Under the pieces are notes generated by a model. The model was not told the origin of the DNA. It saw nothing but the letters and a program-made list of their open reading frames with translations, and made no database searches. Shown here piece after piece: positions 33,037 to 44,624 of a DNA stretch of 64,000 bases. This stretch comes from Rostrohypoxylon terebratum (lineage: Eukaryota > Ascomycota > Sordariomycetes > Xylariales > Hypoxylaceae): contig MU385965.1 in assembly GCA_022497145.1 (NCBI GenBank), positions 30,327 through 94,326 on the forward strand. Reading direction: 5' to 3'. A program made the translations under genes and the position numbers. The first letter of the stretch is position 1, and every line of letters begins with the position of its first letter.

Positions 33037-33366
33037 ATGGTTGAACGATACTACGGTAAGTGCCAATCAAGGCTAGATTACCAGATATGACCAGGTGTTG
33101 GGTGTGTCCAGGGACCTGACGAACGACTCACTGGTCCGAGCTGGGACGATGGCGACGTGCGTCAGGCTACCAAATTTGGTGGTGGAGGAGGGAAGAAGAA
33201 GAGGAGGAGGAGGGGGAGGAGGAGGAAGGAGGAGGTGCAAAAGGTTCCAACTGACCTTATCGTATACATCCATAATAATATTACTATCTTCATGAAGGGG
33301 GGCTTGCATTCAGTGTTGTCGACAACAGCACGTAGTGTATTCTCGCCCCTTCTTCTCGTTCTTTGA
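33037..33366 (+). CDS. Possible 96-aa spliced small gene
   Basis: ATG at 33037 encodes MVERYYG, broken by a GTAAGT donor at 33056. Accepting at CCAG (33094) gives a 39-bp intron, very short for a fungus, and then an open frame to 33366: GPDERLTGPSWDDGDVRQAT, a Gly/Lys/Arg-rich stretch written by a GGAGGA/AGG repeat, and a hydrophobic end. The well-behaved N-terminal half argues for coding; the tiny intron and purine repeat argue against. Product not recognised. Confidence 0.28.
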
Positions 33367-33834
33367 TCGGACCTACCTGCTACCTGCTACATCATCATAT
33401 GACATCTTCACACGTCCTTACATCCAGGCACACAAATTGCCCAGGTCTCATATTGAAACTGGATTTCGAGATGCTAAATTGTGTCCTGGTGTTGTTGCCC
33501 AGTAGGAGAAGGGGGAGTAGGGGGAGTAGGGGTGTTGGCTCAGGCTAGACCCGACTGGGTTCGACTGGGGGTGGGAGGGTCTAGGTAGGTATGTAGGTAT
33601 GGATGGGAAGGTAATAAGGTATGCAGCTATATTGTAGATCCTCAACTACCGACCGATGCATTCCCGGCGCTCCCCATCGCATTAAACCTCGTACGCCTGT
33701 ACGTAGAGCAAACCAGACGCCCCGTTATCGGCCATGTCACGATGGCACGAGATGATCAAAATTTGGTGTCCTAACCGCGTGAAGCTACCCGTTGTTTGAA
33801 TTGTGATAATTGTAAAATGGGAGCCGATTTCTAT

Positions 33835-33901
33835 TTTTTTTCCCTTTCTCTCTCTCTCTCTCTCTTTTTTTTTTTCTTTTTTTCTTTTTTTCTTTTTTTT
33901 A
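33835..33901. repeat. T-rich tract with (TC)n core
   Basis: Poly-T blocks flank about nine TC dinucleotides and then TTTTTTC units; simple-sequence DNA. Confidence 0.9.
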
Positions 33902-34540
33902 TTCCCTCGTTTTCATATTAGATTTGAAATCGAATCTTGAGATGTTTCCACGCAGAGAAAAACCTTAGAGGCTCGGAGTATATAGCCTCATCCTCGAATA
34001 TGTGTATCATGTACAACATGTGCGTTAGCAACGTCTATTTAGGGTTGTCGACCGCCTCGTTGGAAAGAGGACGGGCAGGACGGGATTGCTTAGGACCTTA
34101 GGTTTCAGAAGAAATCTCCCCTCTACTATTAGAGCGATCGCATATACATAGTCTCACAAATCTCACCAATCTCACCGACTTAACCTTACCAACTGCGATG
34201 ATAGCGTGGCGCTACTCTGCATACCTACATGTATGTACATAGGACCTAGGTAATTGGCGTTGAATAATATAGGGACTATGTCACTATACTACTAGACGCA
34301 GAGAGGTCAGAGCTGTACTCTGCCGCAGCCTTCAACTCCGCTACGCAGGCTAGCTGGTAGCCAAGTTGCTGCCAAGTTCCACACCTAATGAAATCCATCG
34401 ATGAAGGATGCATAGTGTCGATCACGTACATAGTAGTATATTACTAGTGCGGGGGATCACATAGACAAGGATCATGATCAGACCTCCAGACTTCCAGACC
34501 TCCAGACCTCCAGGGCTCCAGGGCAGCAGGGCGGGCTACC

Positions 34541-34566
34541 TACCTAGGACCTAGGACCTAGGTACC
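34541..34566. repeat. Tandem CCTAGGA palindromic words
   Basis: Three overlapping CCTAGG palindromes in ACCTAGG direct repeats, the densest small example of the intergenic word family in this window. A near copy occurs at 45153-45174. Confidence 0.9.
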
Positions 34567-35129
34567 TATTCATGGATCAATCTAAGCCAATATTATCCCT
34601 CCCTCCCTCTTCACCATCCCCGCCGTTCTTTGAGCCCTCACTTCACCGCCCGACGAAGGCACGTACGATGTCGAACGAGAGCGCCGAACGCTCCGGTCCG
34701 ATTTTTACATTACATACGGCACCATATACCTTCGGCATCGAGCGAGATGGCGAGGTAAACGGGCGACTGAGATGTTGAAAAAAGAAGAAGAACTATCTCG
34801 CTTACCGCCCTTTGTCCGTCATCTCCGATTCCTCTCTTATCAGTCGGTTGTAGCACGACCTCATCACGAGTCGCCTCTCACCAGCCCTGTACGTAAATGG
34901 TGGATGGGTCACGCCTGTAAAGCCAACACCCCGTCCACTCTCACGTCTTTTCTACTATAGTATATCTATTATCTATCTACCTACTACCTACCTAGGTCCT
35001 AGGTAAATAGTCGAACTGACCCCACCGCAATTCTTATTCCTTACGGATACTTATCTCTCGAGGAACGACGTGGACTAGGCACTAGGGAGACATATGTATA
35101 AGCTAGACTTCTAATAGATTTGTAGGTAA

Positions 35130-35160
35130 AGAAGAAGAAGAAGAAGAAGAAGAAAAAGAA
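35130..35160. repeat. (AAG)n microsatellite
   Basis: About nine AAG triplets, ending in A-rich DNA; no open gene frame around it. Confidence 0.9.
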
Positions 35161-35410
35161 AAGGAAGAGGGGCGTGGAAAGGATCATGGCAGACCTCGGT
35201 AGTCTCTACGCTCAACCCCACCGTCAATACTAACTACTAGGTACGTCTAGTATTACCAGTTATTACTGCGTAGGTAGGTAGGTAGTTACTATTACTACTT
35301 ACCATTTCCATACTTCAGATTTCCACAGGCGCTCGTGTAGGTCCTCAAATAGTCCTGAGGTATTACTGAGATGCCACAATGGAACGTCGGTTGGCCTATC
35401 GTGGATTAGC

Positions 35411-35457
35411 GCGCCTACGTGCGCCTACGTGCCGCCTCTACGTGCCGCCCCTACGTG
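35411..35457. repeat. CTACGTG tandem minisatellite
   Basis: Four copies of CCTACGTG or TCTACGTG spaced 10-13 bp apart by GCG or CCGCC. Each contains the ACGTG core bound by some bZIP and bHLH factors. Confidence 0.8.
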
Positions 35458-36818
35458 TAATAAGCTCGCTCTGACATTGATAGATCGAGGCAACACCCGC
35501 AGACCCGGCGAGACAAGACTTACCTAGGTTAGAGTGTTGAGCTGGCTTGCATATGATCGTCATCTAGAGAATTTGCCCCGGACTTTTCACGAACCAAATA
35601 TGATAGAAGACGGTTATTCGGCTTACTACTAGTACATGGCATACGGTCCGTGCGTACTTAAAAGTCTTAGGAATAAGCAGACTTCATTCTTTGGGTTGCT
35701 GATGCACTGATCTAATAGGATAGTGAAAGCCATTGGCGACTCATATCCGTCTATGTCATCTAGTGATAAAATGGGCAGGTCAGCTTGAGAAATACTTACG
35801 GTATCCGTCTGCGACGTCGACGAGCCAGCATCAATCGGGCGAAGAGGACGATTATTCGACCGTCCACAACAACTTGAGCACCAATTTACCTACTAGGTAG
35901 GTAGCGATAGAATCCGGTGGCGCTCCCTTTACCTACTAGGTATTTACGCACATCGCTGCATCTAGAACGATTTCATATTGTAGAACTTATGACGACTACT
36001 AATTACTAACATTTCCCCATTAGCATTAATAGGATCTCTGGATCTGTATTATACGATATGCAACAAATTCTCGGAAGTCCATATGATGCACAGTTATGAC
36101 GACCTTGAGGGCCTAGGCTTCGAAGATCTAGTGTGTCCTTACTACCAACGTAATAAAATTCAAGTCTCGAACACGTCACTTAGATTCTGGGTTTTAATAT
36201 GACGGTCATAGCTAATTGCTTCTCGAGGTAAAGATTTAGGTACATGAATTGGTACTTCCTAGAGACATGGCATAACTCATTATCAACTCATCTACGAGAG
36301 ACAATGCCCAAAGACTCTTTGAATCTAATATGGCTACGTAGATACCTAGGTTACCTAGGTATGTATAATACAATTCCCGTACTCGTTCAACGGAACCAAA
36401 AGTTCAAGAGTAGCTCATGATTCTCATCGGAATCCTATCATCTCACTGTTGTGTATTTTATGTGAATAGGCGCAGATAGCTACAAGCAACTCACGTACTT
36501 TCACTAACACGAAAATCTCGACACACAGAAACTTGAGATAGATTTTTGGATCCTGTGAGTCTGTACCTAGTGTTTCGATTTGGTCAAATGTACCTAAGGT
36601 TGGTTGTCAAGTCATTATTACTAGAGGCAGCAAAACTTACCTGTCAGGTTATGTTATTCTTCATCACGCGTAACTTAGATGTTGGCCAATTCACTAGGTA
36701 CCTAGGTAAAGACCAATTATCTGATTCTACGATGAGAATTTGGTTCAACGAATGCCCATGTCGATATCTTAATTCATGGCCGCGTGTCATCGTCACGTAC
36801 CTACTCTTCCTCATCGCC

Positions 36819-38862
36819 TTACTCCTCATCTAATCCTAGCCCGCCAACCTCCCACGCAGCAGCTGCGAGAAATACCGCCTGCTCGTCAAATCTCTTGCCC
36901 ACAATCTGCATGGCAACCGGTAGTTTCTCCTCCTCGTTACCGCCTTCAACGCGACCCCAGCCGACGGGGATGACTAGGCCGGGGTGACCCGTAATGTTGA
37001 AAGGCATGGTGTTGAGCGTGTTCGAGAGGAGAAATCCCGCTTTCTCCGCCACGCCCATGTCTTCTACGTGTCGTGGCCCGACGTTCGGCGTCGCGGGCAT
37101 GATTAGTACGTCAAGTTGCTGCAGTGCTTTGTCATACGCGGTACGGAGTTCTTGAACGTGGCGCACTACGATGATAACTAGGGTTAATGATTTTCGTTTT
37201 CACCAGATCACGAGAACTCTGAGTGTTACGTACCAGCCTTCTCGCGGACAGTCTCCGGGTACTTTGACCGGTCGGTCAGCACCTCGCTGCTCAAAAGTAG
37301 GCCAACGAGTAACGGGTTGGACGTAGTCAACGTCTCGTACCAGCTCTGATCAGGAACAGCTGGGGCGGAGCTCGGGAACGGGAAGGGCAGAGAGGACGCG
37401 GTAGAAGAGCCCTGGCGTGATAGCAGAATATCTGCCATGTAAGCGCGGGTCGACGCCGTGAAGATGTGAGGCGCTGCAAGGTGTAGCGGGATGGAGACAT
37501 CGGTGACGGAAGCACCTAAAGAAGCGAAGCGCGACGCGGCTTTATGGACGACGGATACGATATCGGGCTGAATACCGGCGACTTCGAAAGCTTCTTTCAA
37601 AACGCCAACACGGATATTTCGACCTGCTGCTTGGGATGTCCAGGTCCCGGCTGTGGTACGCGCCGCGATCTGCTCGTCGAGGATGGCGTGGTACTGTGGC
37701 ACGGCAGACCGGAGCGGAGCTTCAGGAGTCATGCGAGGGTCAAATCCGTCATAGCCGGCGAGCACCGCAAGGAAGAGCGCGGCATCGCGAACAGAGGAGG
37801 CGAGTGGACCGGTATGATCGAGTATAGGGAAGAGTGAGGTGATTCCCGTGAAGGGGACTAGTCCATGGGTAGGTTTGAGACCGTAAATACCACAATAGGC
37901 CGCGGGCTTTCCTCACGTTAGCGTACGATCCAAACCTTCAATATGAATCTTAGAATGGGGGCCGCGTTGGCGAGAAAGGGGGCAGAGGGGAGAGGGGGGT
38001 TCAAGCATGCGTACAATTCGGATGCTACCACCCTGGTCACTCCCGAGGGCAAAGTCCACCCCTTCGCCCAAATCTTCGACAGGAAGGCCTCTGGATTCGC
38101 GCCACTTCTTCACGACATGAAGGGCGATGAGTGCTGCCGATCCGCTGCTACTTCCACCCGTGGAATAACCCCTTAACCAAGGGTTTTCGACCGGGCCGGT
38201 AGCACTGGTGCAAGACATAGCTGACATGCAATAGTTTTCGCATGTTGACGTACCTGTAATGACCGCGCCGGCCTCGAGGATGCGAGATACGACAGGGGCG
38301 TCAATGGTTGGGATCGGAGCTGGCTTATCTTTACATAAGTGAAAGGGCTGCGTGCCGCCCGTGGTTGGCACGCCTGCAACGGACGTGTTATCCTTAATAG
38401 CTACTTTCTTGCCGGCCAGCAAGCCTGTACCATCTGCAAGACCTGAGCCTTGGATATATGTCTGATCAGGGGCATATGTCAGGTAATCTAGACTTGAGCA
38501 TTACGCAAGAATTAGGGGGAAGAGGTAGCTAATACTCGATGACTCCAAGCATTCAAAGGGTTCTCGGAAATAGACGGTAAGGTGAACGTTCGAGGGACTT
38601 GGTTAGATGTTCCAATATTGGGCGCGAGGCGCGAATCGACATAATCCGGTAAAAGGTCGACAAAATCTACGGATTCCTGCGCAGCATGGACAAATTTGAG
38701 ATATTCAGACTCTTCTTGTGGCCTTATCACAAATCCGTGCGCTTTCGCGATTTCTCGCAAAGTCTCGATAGAGGCACGTTCTCTGGCGGTCGTTAATGAT
38801 GATACTCATAAGAACTTAGATTGGTATGAGTGAAGCGCCTACTTTATCTGGTGAGAAGCCAT
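36819..38862 (-). CDS. Amidase-signature family enzyme
   Basis: Predicted amidase hydrolysing small amides, 577 aa, five exons (38862-38843, 38782-38536, 38461-38015, 37906-37234, 37165-36819; introns 60, 74, 108, 68 bp). Exon 1 encodes only MASHQIK before a join giving ERASIETLREIAKAHG. The Lys-Ser-Ser triad is visible: Lys112 in KVAIKDN, Ser193 in GYSTGGSSSGSAAL and nucleophile Ser235 in SDQGGSIRIPAAYCGIYGL (the last formed by the exon 3/4 junction). The spacing Ser193-Ser235 is about 17 residues longer than usual because of a charged insert (HVVKKWRESRGLPVED). The C-terminus (FNITGHPGLVIPVGWG, then LPVAMQIVGKRFDE) is typical. The N-terminal extension of about 85 residues resembles nitrile-pathway-type amidases, but no nitrilase or nitrile hydratase is nearby. 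No signal peptide seen; probably cytosolic. Substrate unknown. Confidence 0.9.
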
Positions 38863-40487
38863 CTTATTACACGTCGGAGATCTTGAGAACTGAGAAATAT
38901 GGTATTCGAGATTGGTTGAGCGATTTAAAGGTGAGTGGCCTCTTTGGTTCCTCTGGCTCCTCCGGTTCTCCTCTGGCTCTTCTTCTATTTCTGATCATGA
39001 GAGCTTGGAGGCGGGAGCTGAAGTATTTATCATCGAGGCCAGGTTTGGGTACTTACCTGCCTACTAGGTAGGTCGTAGTTAGAGAAATAGACCTCAAATT
39101 TCCGAGGCAGTATTCCCCGATATCATAACGGCACCCCCGGAATCGCTCGACCTGTGATTGGCTAAGAGTATACGATCGACTCTATCCCATGCGCCGCTCC
39201 GATATTCCGCTGACATGGAATGGATGGGAATCGGAGCGCCGCAACTTCGGACCACCGAAGAACACGCGGTTGACGCTGAATTCCACCAATATGATACGGG
39301 TTTCTCTCATGTCGGGAGATATTGCTCTCAAAATATCACCAAATCCGTCGATCTGACTGCTTATCTCAGAGTCATACTTCACTCCGTACGTAACCTATTG
39401 CCCACCTGTCCTGTACCTTTTGGTAGTGTAGTCGTAAGAAAGAACTAGTGACGGAGTATCCGTTCGTAGCTGGAGCTGATCATGCCGCTCTGAGTGGCCG
39501 ATGAGATCTTGGGTTTTAACATATAATCTCACTTAGGTGCGGTGTGATTCTGCAAAGGATATTACCGTAAATTTCTCGTAGTTTAGAGGAAGCATACTGG
39601 GTACCTACCCCTAGGCAAGTTTCCGATCTTGTTCAGACGTTGACCAGATTCAGGGGCAACTAGGTACCTGGCAATAAATCCAGCCATCAAGTCCAGAATC
39701 ACACAACATCCACAAGCCACAGAATAATCCAGTTGCTTGAATATTAGGTATTCTTATTGTCGTCAATATTGTTATTTCGGGAAACTTGCGTATTCCCGTC
39801 ATCTGCAAGACTATATCCGTATTGTATTATTGATCTTCCCAGCTTCTTCTGCAGCTGATCGTCCGACGTTACCGGAAAAGTTCCCCCAACATGGTCATCA
39901 CATAGAAATATGTTGTCTTCCAGCCCGGACACACCTGAGAGGTCTCAGATACAAAGGTCCAATCTCGTCCGGTGCCGAACATGCAGAAGAGATTAAAAGA
40001 GAAAAAAAAGAAAAAAAAAAACCGACGACCAAAAACGCCTAGTCCAATGCGGATCTCTCCTGACCTGTTGATGATGACCCATCCGCGCACGGAAGGGAAA
40101 AGACGATGCGACCCATCTAATAGTCGGTTGTCTAGGTAATTGGAAAACCCCCGTTGTACCTTTGCAGAGCTATCCATTACAATCCATCCTGTTCAATAAG
40201 GTTGCCAATGTGGTATATCTAATGCGTTCATCTGTGAAAGATGCTCGTGTCCGTGCTCGTGTCCGTGTCCGTGTCCATGCTCGCGTCCAGGTACGTGTTT
40301 CATTATATAGACGTGACGGGTAATGCGTGCGGAAAACAAAATGATGATTATACAGCCGCCAATGCGGTCATACAAATGCTGTATTGGGTATCTCGTTAAA
40401 AAAAAATAAAAATAAAAATAAAAAAGAGGTGAAACCAAGGACTGCTCGGCAACCCTTGCGTTTCGAAATTTGGCTCGTTATTCTCGT
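38863..40487. other. Spacer upstream of the amidase with an antisense small frame
   Basis: About 1.6 kb. A plus-strand ATG at 38826 opens a 35-codon frame ending at a perfect GTGAGT donor (38931) and overlapping amidase exon 1 in antisense; a possible second exon (39002-39067) gives 56 aa in all. Farther right are CCTAGG words (39056-39072, 39598-39615), an A-rich run (40004-40020), GTGTCC hexamers (40242-40292) and an A/T run (40399-40422). No gene is called. Confidence 0.5.
40242..40292. repeat. GTGTCC hexamer minisatellite
   Basis: About eight imperfect six-base units (GTGTCC, GTGCTC, ATGCTC, GCGTCC) in tandem in the 3' flank of the Gln/His-rich gene. Confidence 0.85.
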
Positions 40488-40629
40488 CTAATGGTTACCC
40501 TTCTCGTGACCAGCCGACGCGCCGGTCGGATTCGTGTGGTGACGATGATGCTGATGATGCTGATTGTGCTGATGGTGATTATGGTGGTTATGATGATGAT
40601 GATGGTGGTGGTGGTACTGTTGTTGTGAT

Positions 40630-40661
<32 letters not shown>

Positions 40662-41295
40662 TTGCTGATGATGATGATATTGTTGTTGTTGTGGTTGCGA
40701 ATGCGAATAATGCTGTCGCACCTAGGTCGGCCTAGTTAGCACAATATCCCTTGTTGTGTTGCGTTCCTAGAAACGTGTATATACTGTATATACTAGGTGC
40801 TAGGTGCTAGGTGCTAGGAAACTAGAAAATGTCCAATCTCTAGGTATGGGATTGGTTCATGAAGTAACTTACCCGTTGGCGACCTCGCTGCTCCTCCTCG
40901 GCGGCAGGAAAGCTGACCGACTGCCTCCCTTCCTCGTACCACGCGCTTAGGCTCTTGCCGCCGAACATGAGATCGTCATCGTCTATGACTATGGGCTCTA
41001 GCCAGCCCTGCTTCTGGAACTCTATCTCTTGCGCGTTCGTATCAGGTAGGTAGTATTGCAGAGTGTCGCCGGCCGAAGTGTGGGTGGCCGTGGTAGTTGT
41101 GGTAACCATCTTGAGAGGTGAGGGTCTATGCGCCTGCGAGGCGGCAAGCTTATCTGAGGATTTGTTGTAAGGGGTGTAAGGGGATGGATGAGGCGAGCGC
41201 GGTTGCGAATGAGGAGACCTACGGCTATGTTGCGACGCCGGTCTGCTGCGTGATTTTCTGTTGTCGTCAGATACACACGAATTACGTCGCGACAT
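40488..41295 (-). CDS. Unknown protein with Gln/His-repeat C-terminal tail
   Basis: Two minus-strand exons (41295-40873, 40721-40488) give 218 aa; the 151-bp intron has a GTAAGT donor, GCTAACT branch and CCTAG acceptor. Exon 1 has a Ser/Arg/Pro-rich low-complexity start (SRPASQHSRRSPHSQPRSPH), then what appears to be the conserved core: YLPDTNAQEIEFQKQGWLEP, an acidic run IVIDDDDLMFGGKSLSAWYE and an Arg/Glu stretch. Exon 2 is almost wholly low complexity: about 11 consecutive Gln, then runs of His and His-Asn/Gln, encoded by CAG/CAA and CAT/CAC triplets. A prion-like or metal-binding tail is possible. The intron itself carries CTAGGTG units in tandem (40792-40818). No family recognised; not secreted by sequence. 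Confidence 0.7.
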
Positions 41296-41390
41296 GGGCG
41301 ATGATGGTTAAGAAGCAGTGTTTGCGGAAAGAAGAGAAGCCCGGGTCGCGTTCAAGCGAGATGTATGAGATGTACACGAGAGTTGAATAA

Positions 41391-41466
41391 TGTCAGTGTC
41401 AGTGTCAGTGTCGGTGTCGGCGTCGGTGTCGGTTGATGGTGATGATGATGATGTTGATGATGACGA
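41391..41466. repeat. GTCAGT/GTCGGT hexamers followed by GAT triplets
   Basis: Seven to eight six-base units then about nine GAT/GTT triplets, just 5' of a 28-base T run. It lies in the promoter side of the Gln/His-rich gene. Confidence 0.9.
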
Positions 41467-41478
41467 CAGTTTCGATGG

Positions 41479-41506
41479 TTTTTTTTTTTTTTTTTTTTTT
41501 TTTTTT
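41479..41506. repeat. 28-bp poly-T tract
   Basis: Uninterrupted T run on the plus strand about 180 bp upstream of the Gln/His-gene start; could be a nucleosome-depleting poly(dA:dT) element. Confidence 0.95.
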
Positions 41507-42180
41507 CAATCAACAAAACTGAATCAGGGCTGCGCCAGGCCGCCGTATGTGTTTATGTGTTTATATGTTTATGTGTTTCCAAGATTCCCCCGCCGTTCCT
41601 AGAGCGGGATATGTGTATTCGATCTGCGACTTTTGCGGCTCCTGCAACTCCTGCGACTCTGGGGTGATAGGGTGGGTAAAAGAGGACAAGAATAGAATTG
41701 GGAGGAAGAAGAAGAAGGTAAAAAAAAAAGGTTTTCAAGGTTAATAAATAATATGTACATAGTATGTACGTATCATGGATGTAATACTAGTACTATGGAT
41801 GTAAAGGCACTAGTCCAGGGCTTAGTCTAGGGTGATCCAGGGTTGTCCAGGCTTCGTTGTAAGCAACTGGGACGCTTGGTGAACGCTCGGGGCCGTACAT
41901 ACTAGTAGTACATACTACATAGTAATAAGAAGAAGAAATATGTATTATATTAATACCGGGCTATTACTTATCAAATTGTTGGGGGCTGGCTGGAAAAAAA
42001 AAGGGGACCTCAAAAGGCAAGAAAATGGAGAAAATTTGGAGAAAACGGTACCTTGGAGGTGGGGTTTACCAGAATAGGAAATCCAAGACTGTTAAAAACG
42101 GTGGGATGTATTGTTGTATCGTTGTGTGGAATACGATCTTTAAACGTCCTTTTTCTCTTTCTCTTTTTTTTCACTTATGC

Positions 42181-42201
42181 TTCTTCTTCTTCTTCTTCTT
42201 C
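42181..42201. repeat. (TTC)n microsatellite
   Basis: Seven TTC triplets in tandem following a pyrimidine-rich stretch. Confidence 0.9.
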
Positions 42202-42604
42202 AACTTTAATCTCAAATTCTTCACGTCGGTAATGAGATCGATGGTGATACGTTTAACAACCTCAGTACGTTCAATCGTATATCATGTATATATATGTCTT
42301 TATAACCATAATAACTATAACAATATAATGTATTTAAGGACGAAGTATGTGTTTGAAAATAAACTGTGTTTAGATGATTCTAAGAACTAAAAATCTTCAT
42401 CAAATTCGCGACAATCATATGAAACCCGCGACTATTTAAAAGAAAAAGGGAAAAAAAGAGAAAAAACTACTACAACCACTACGATCAGCTAATACTGACT
42501 ACCTACTATTTAGTATAATAGATACACACACCCTGCTTTTCGCGTGGCAGAATTATGGGCTTGACTACTAATTATGTCATGCTTCCTAATACTACATTAA
42601 TGGG

Positions 42605-42660
42605 GATCATGGAATATAGAATCATGGAATCATGGAATCATGGAATCATGGAATCGCGGA
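42605..42660. repeat. ATCATGGA tandem repeat
   Basis: Five near-perfect 8-bp units with a diverged unit at each end. Confidence 0.9.
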
Positions 42661-43322
42661 AACCATTAAAGTCTTCCTAAACATCTCACGCAGACATGAT
42701 GAAATGGCTGATCCCGATGCCACCTTGGTGCAGATTTAACGCTCAAAAAGTTTTCTTTTTTTCGCCTCCGCTGCTTTCGATAAATTTTCGGGATTATCAA
42801 ATTATGACAACAATCCTTGCAAACTTCCATTCCCCTTAAACTCTTAGGCAAGTAAGATATTATAATATTATAACAGATCCCGAAGTCCGTGAAGACGTTG
42901 GGTACCTTGGCACCGTAATACACACGTCCAGCGTTCAGAGAGATGGATGGGTGGATGGGCGGATGGATGGGAAAAGGGAGAAATAAACTAGATACGATCG
43001 ATTGTGATATGCGGCCTCAACTCGGTCTATCTCACAAGTCCATCAGCCTATAACGTTGGATTTGCTTCTCTGACCGGTTAAGCATGTTGGTTGGCCTACT
43101 TGTCAGATTTGTATACATGATGTCCACGATGTCCACGATGTCCAGAAATGTCGCGATTGGGAAAAGCCAACAAGCAACAAGAGTAGTACATCCGGTACAC
43201 CGCACCGTAAGCACCGGTCGCGTCTGGACCGGCCGAGACGATTCTCTTCCATGGCCAAACTCCCAATCAATCAACCACCGGCGAACTGATCATCAGCGAT
43301 CAACCCCTGTCGACCATGGAGG

Positions 43323-43348
43323 CAATCGGGCAATCGGGCAATCGGGCT
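43323..43348. repeat. CAATCGGG tandem repeat
   Basis: Three exact 8-bp units in direct tandem. Confidence 0.9.
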
Positions 43349-43786
43349 GTCAGGGTAGCCTTTTAGGGAATTGTCCATGTATGGGGTATTGATGGATCAG
43401 TTCTGTGCCTCGTCACCATCAACCATCAACCAACTCCAATGAAGTCGAGCTTCGTGGTAACCAAAAATAGTCAGGTGCCTATAGGTGCCTATAGGTAAGG
43501 TAAGGTAAGGTAGGTATGTATTACATTACATACCTAGGACCTAGGTAGGTACATACCTAGAATCCTGGATATTACATTTTAAGCCTCGCTCAAATCCCTA
43601 CTACGTATTGGGTATTGGATGTGTTATTATATGTACTGTAAGTACTAGAATGTGAATTAATACATTTGACAGAACCCCGAACGTTCAATTCTTCTTGGCC
43701 TAGGCTGTCTCTTCTTGATTCGTTCGATCAGCATAATCCTAGATGTTGTCAAGTCAATTGCAATTGTCGAATTTCTCTCATCCTTG

Positions 43787-43830
43787 CAGCTCCCAGCTCC
43801 CAGCTCTCAGCTCTCAGCTCTCAGCTCTCA
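43787..43830. repeat. CAGCTCY tandem repeat
   Basis: Six to seven 7-bp units, shifting from CAGCTCC to CAGCTCT across the array. Confidence 0.9.
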
Positions 43831-44586
43831 ACTCCAGTTAGACAATGGCGATGTGTACCTACCTACCTAGGTCCTAAGGTATATTTATTAGCTTGACCGA
43901 CTCTCTTACATGCTTGGCGGCTGACTCTCGAGTTACCAAGGGCAGAAACGCGTGTTGAGTGACACACAGCGTACAGTAACATAGCATGTCCGAACAACTA
44001 ATTTAGGTAGTTATATTCCATCCATACGCCCCATACTACAGCCATACATGCCCGTACTCATGGATGTCAGGTAGGTTAGGCTGCCAGTGCAACCCCGACC
44101 ATACCTACCTAGGACCTAGGTACCTACTTAAGTCTTATGTTGCCTATTAATACCACTTAGGTACTATATCCCACTGATTACGTTGTAGATACTTACCTTC
44201 CCCCTCACTGATCTACTTCCGATATCCATGTATTACAATACATCGATACGCCTAAACCCATCTCACTCCGCTTTCGTTGATGAATGCTATTGGCTTATTG
44301 GCTTACAAGATATGTATGTACATACATCTCGCTTATCGTTGTCCTCCTGCCAAATAAGATCAGCTTGGTACGAATAGTATTAAGTCAGATCTGTTAAGAG
44401 GTTAAGTGTCAAGTGTCAAAGCTCCCGAGGCATAAAAGTTGAGGCATATTGATAAAATTTCGGTTCCTAAAAGCTCCGAGCACGCTCGGCTCGCCTTAAT
44501 TACGAACTGCTAAATCTGTATGGTGAGCCTGCGAGCCTGATCAACTTATTCACCTATCCCGCCCGGATCGACAGGGTTACAATTTG

Positions 44587-44624
44587 AGGGGGGGGGAGGG
44601 GAGGGGAGGGGAGGGGCAGAGGGG
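44587..44624 (+). repeat. G-run tract (G-quadruplex potential)
   Basis: GGGG runs separated by single A bases over about 38 bp on the plus strand, meeting the pattern for stable G-quadruplex DNA. Confidence 0.75.

Larger units (their letters stand above)
32596..36818. other. Repeat-rich spacer between the unknown gene and the amidase
   Basis: About 4.2 kb with no confident gene. Holds a possible small spliced gene (33037-33366), a C/T then T-rich tract (33835-33901), an AAG repeat (35130-35160), CTACGTG tandem units (35411-35457) and dense CCTAGG clusters (34541-34566, 34980-35005, 36340-36365). Short frames at 34572-34960 match nothing I recognise. Confidence 0.55.

Noticed and set aside
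34572..34960. Two short plus-strand frames (68 and 62 codons)
   Set aside because: No recognised motif, no joining intron that makes a longer product, and both sit in repeat-rich DNA.
39158..39448. 96-codon plus frame with an equally open minus frame
   Set aside because: Openness on both strands without motif or splice context suggests chance or an unreadable relic.
41390..41602. Open frame beginning with Ser-Val repeats and an Asp run
   Set aside because: It is a translation of the hexamer, GAT and poly-T repeats, not a gene.
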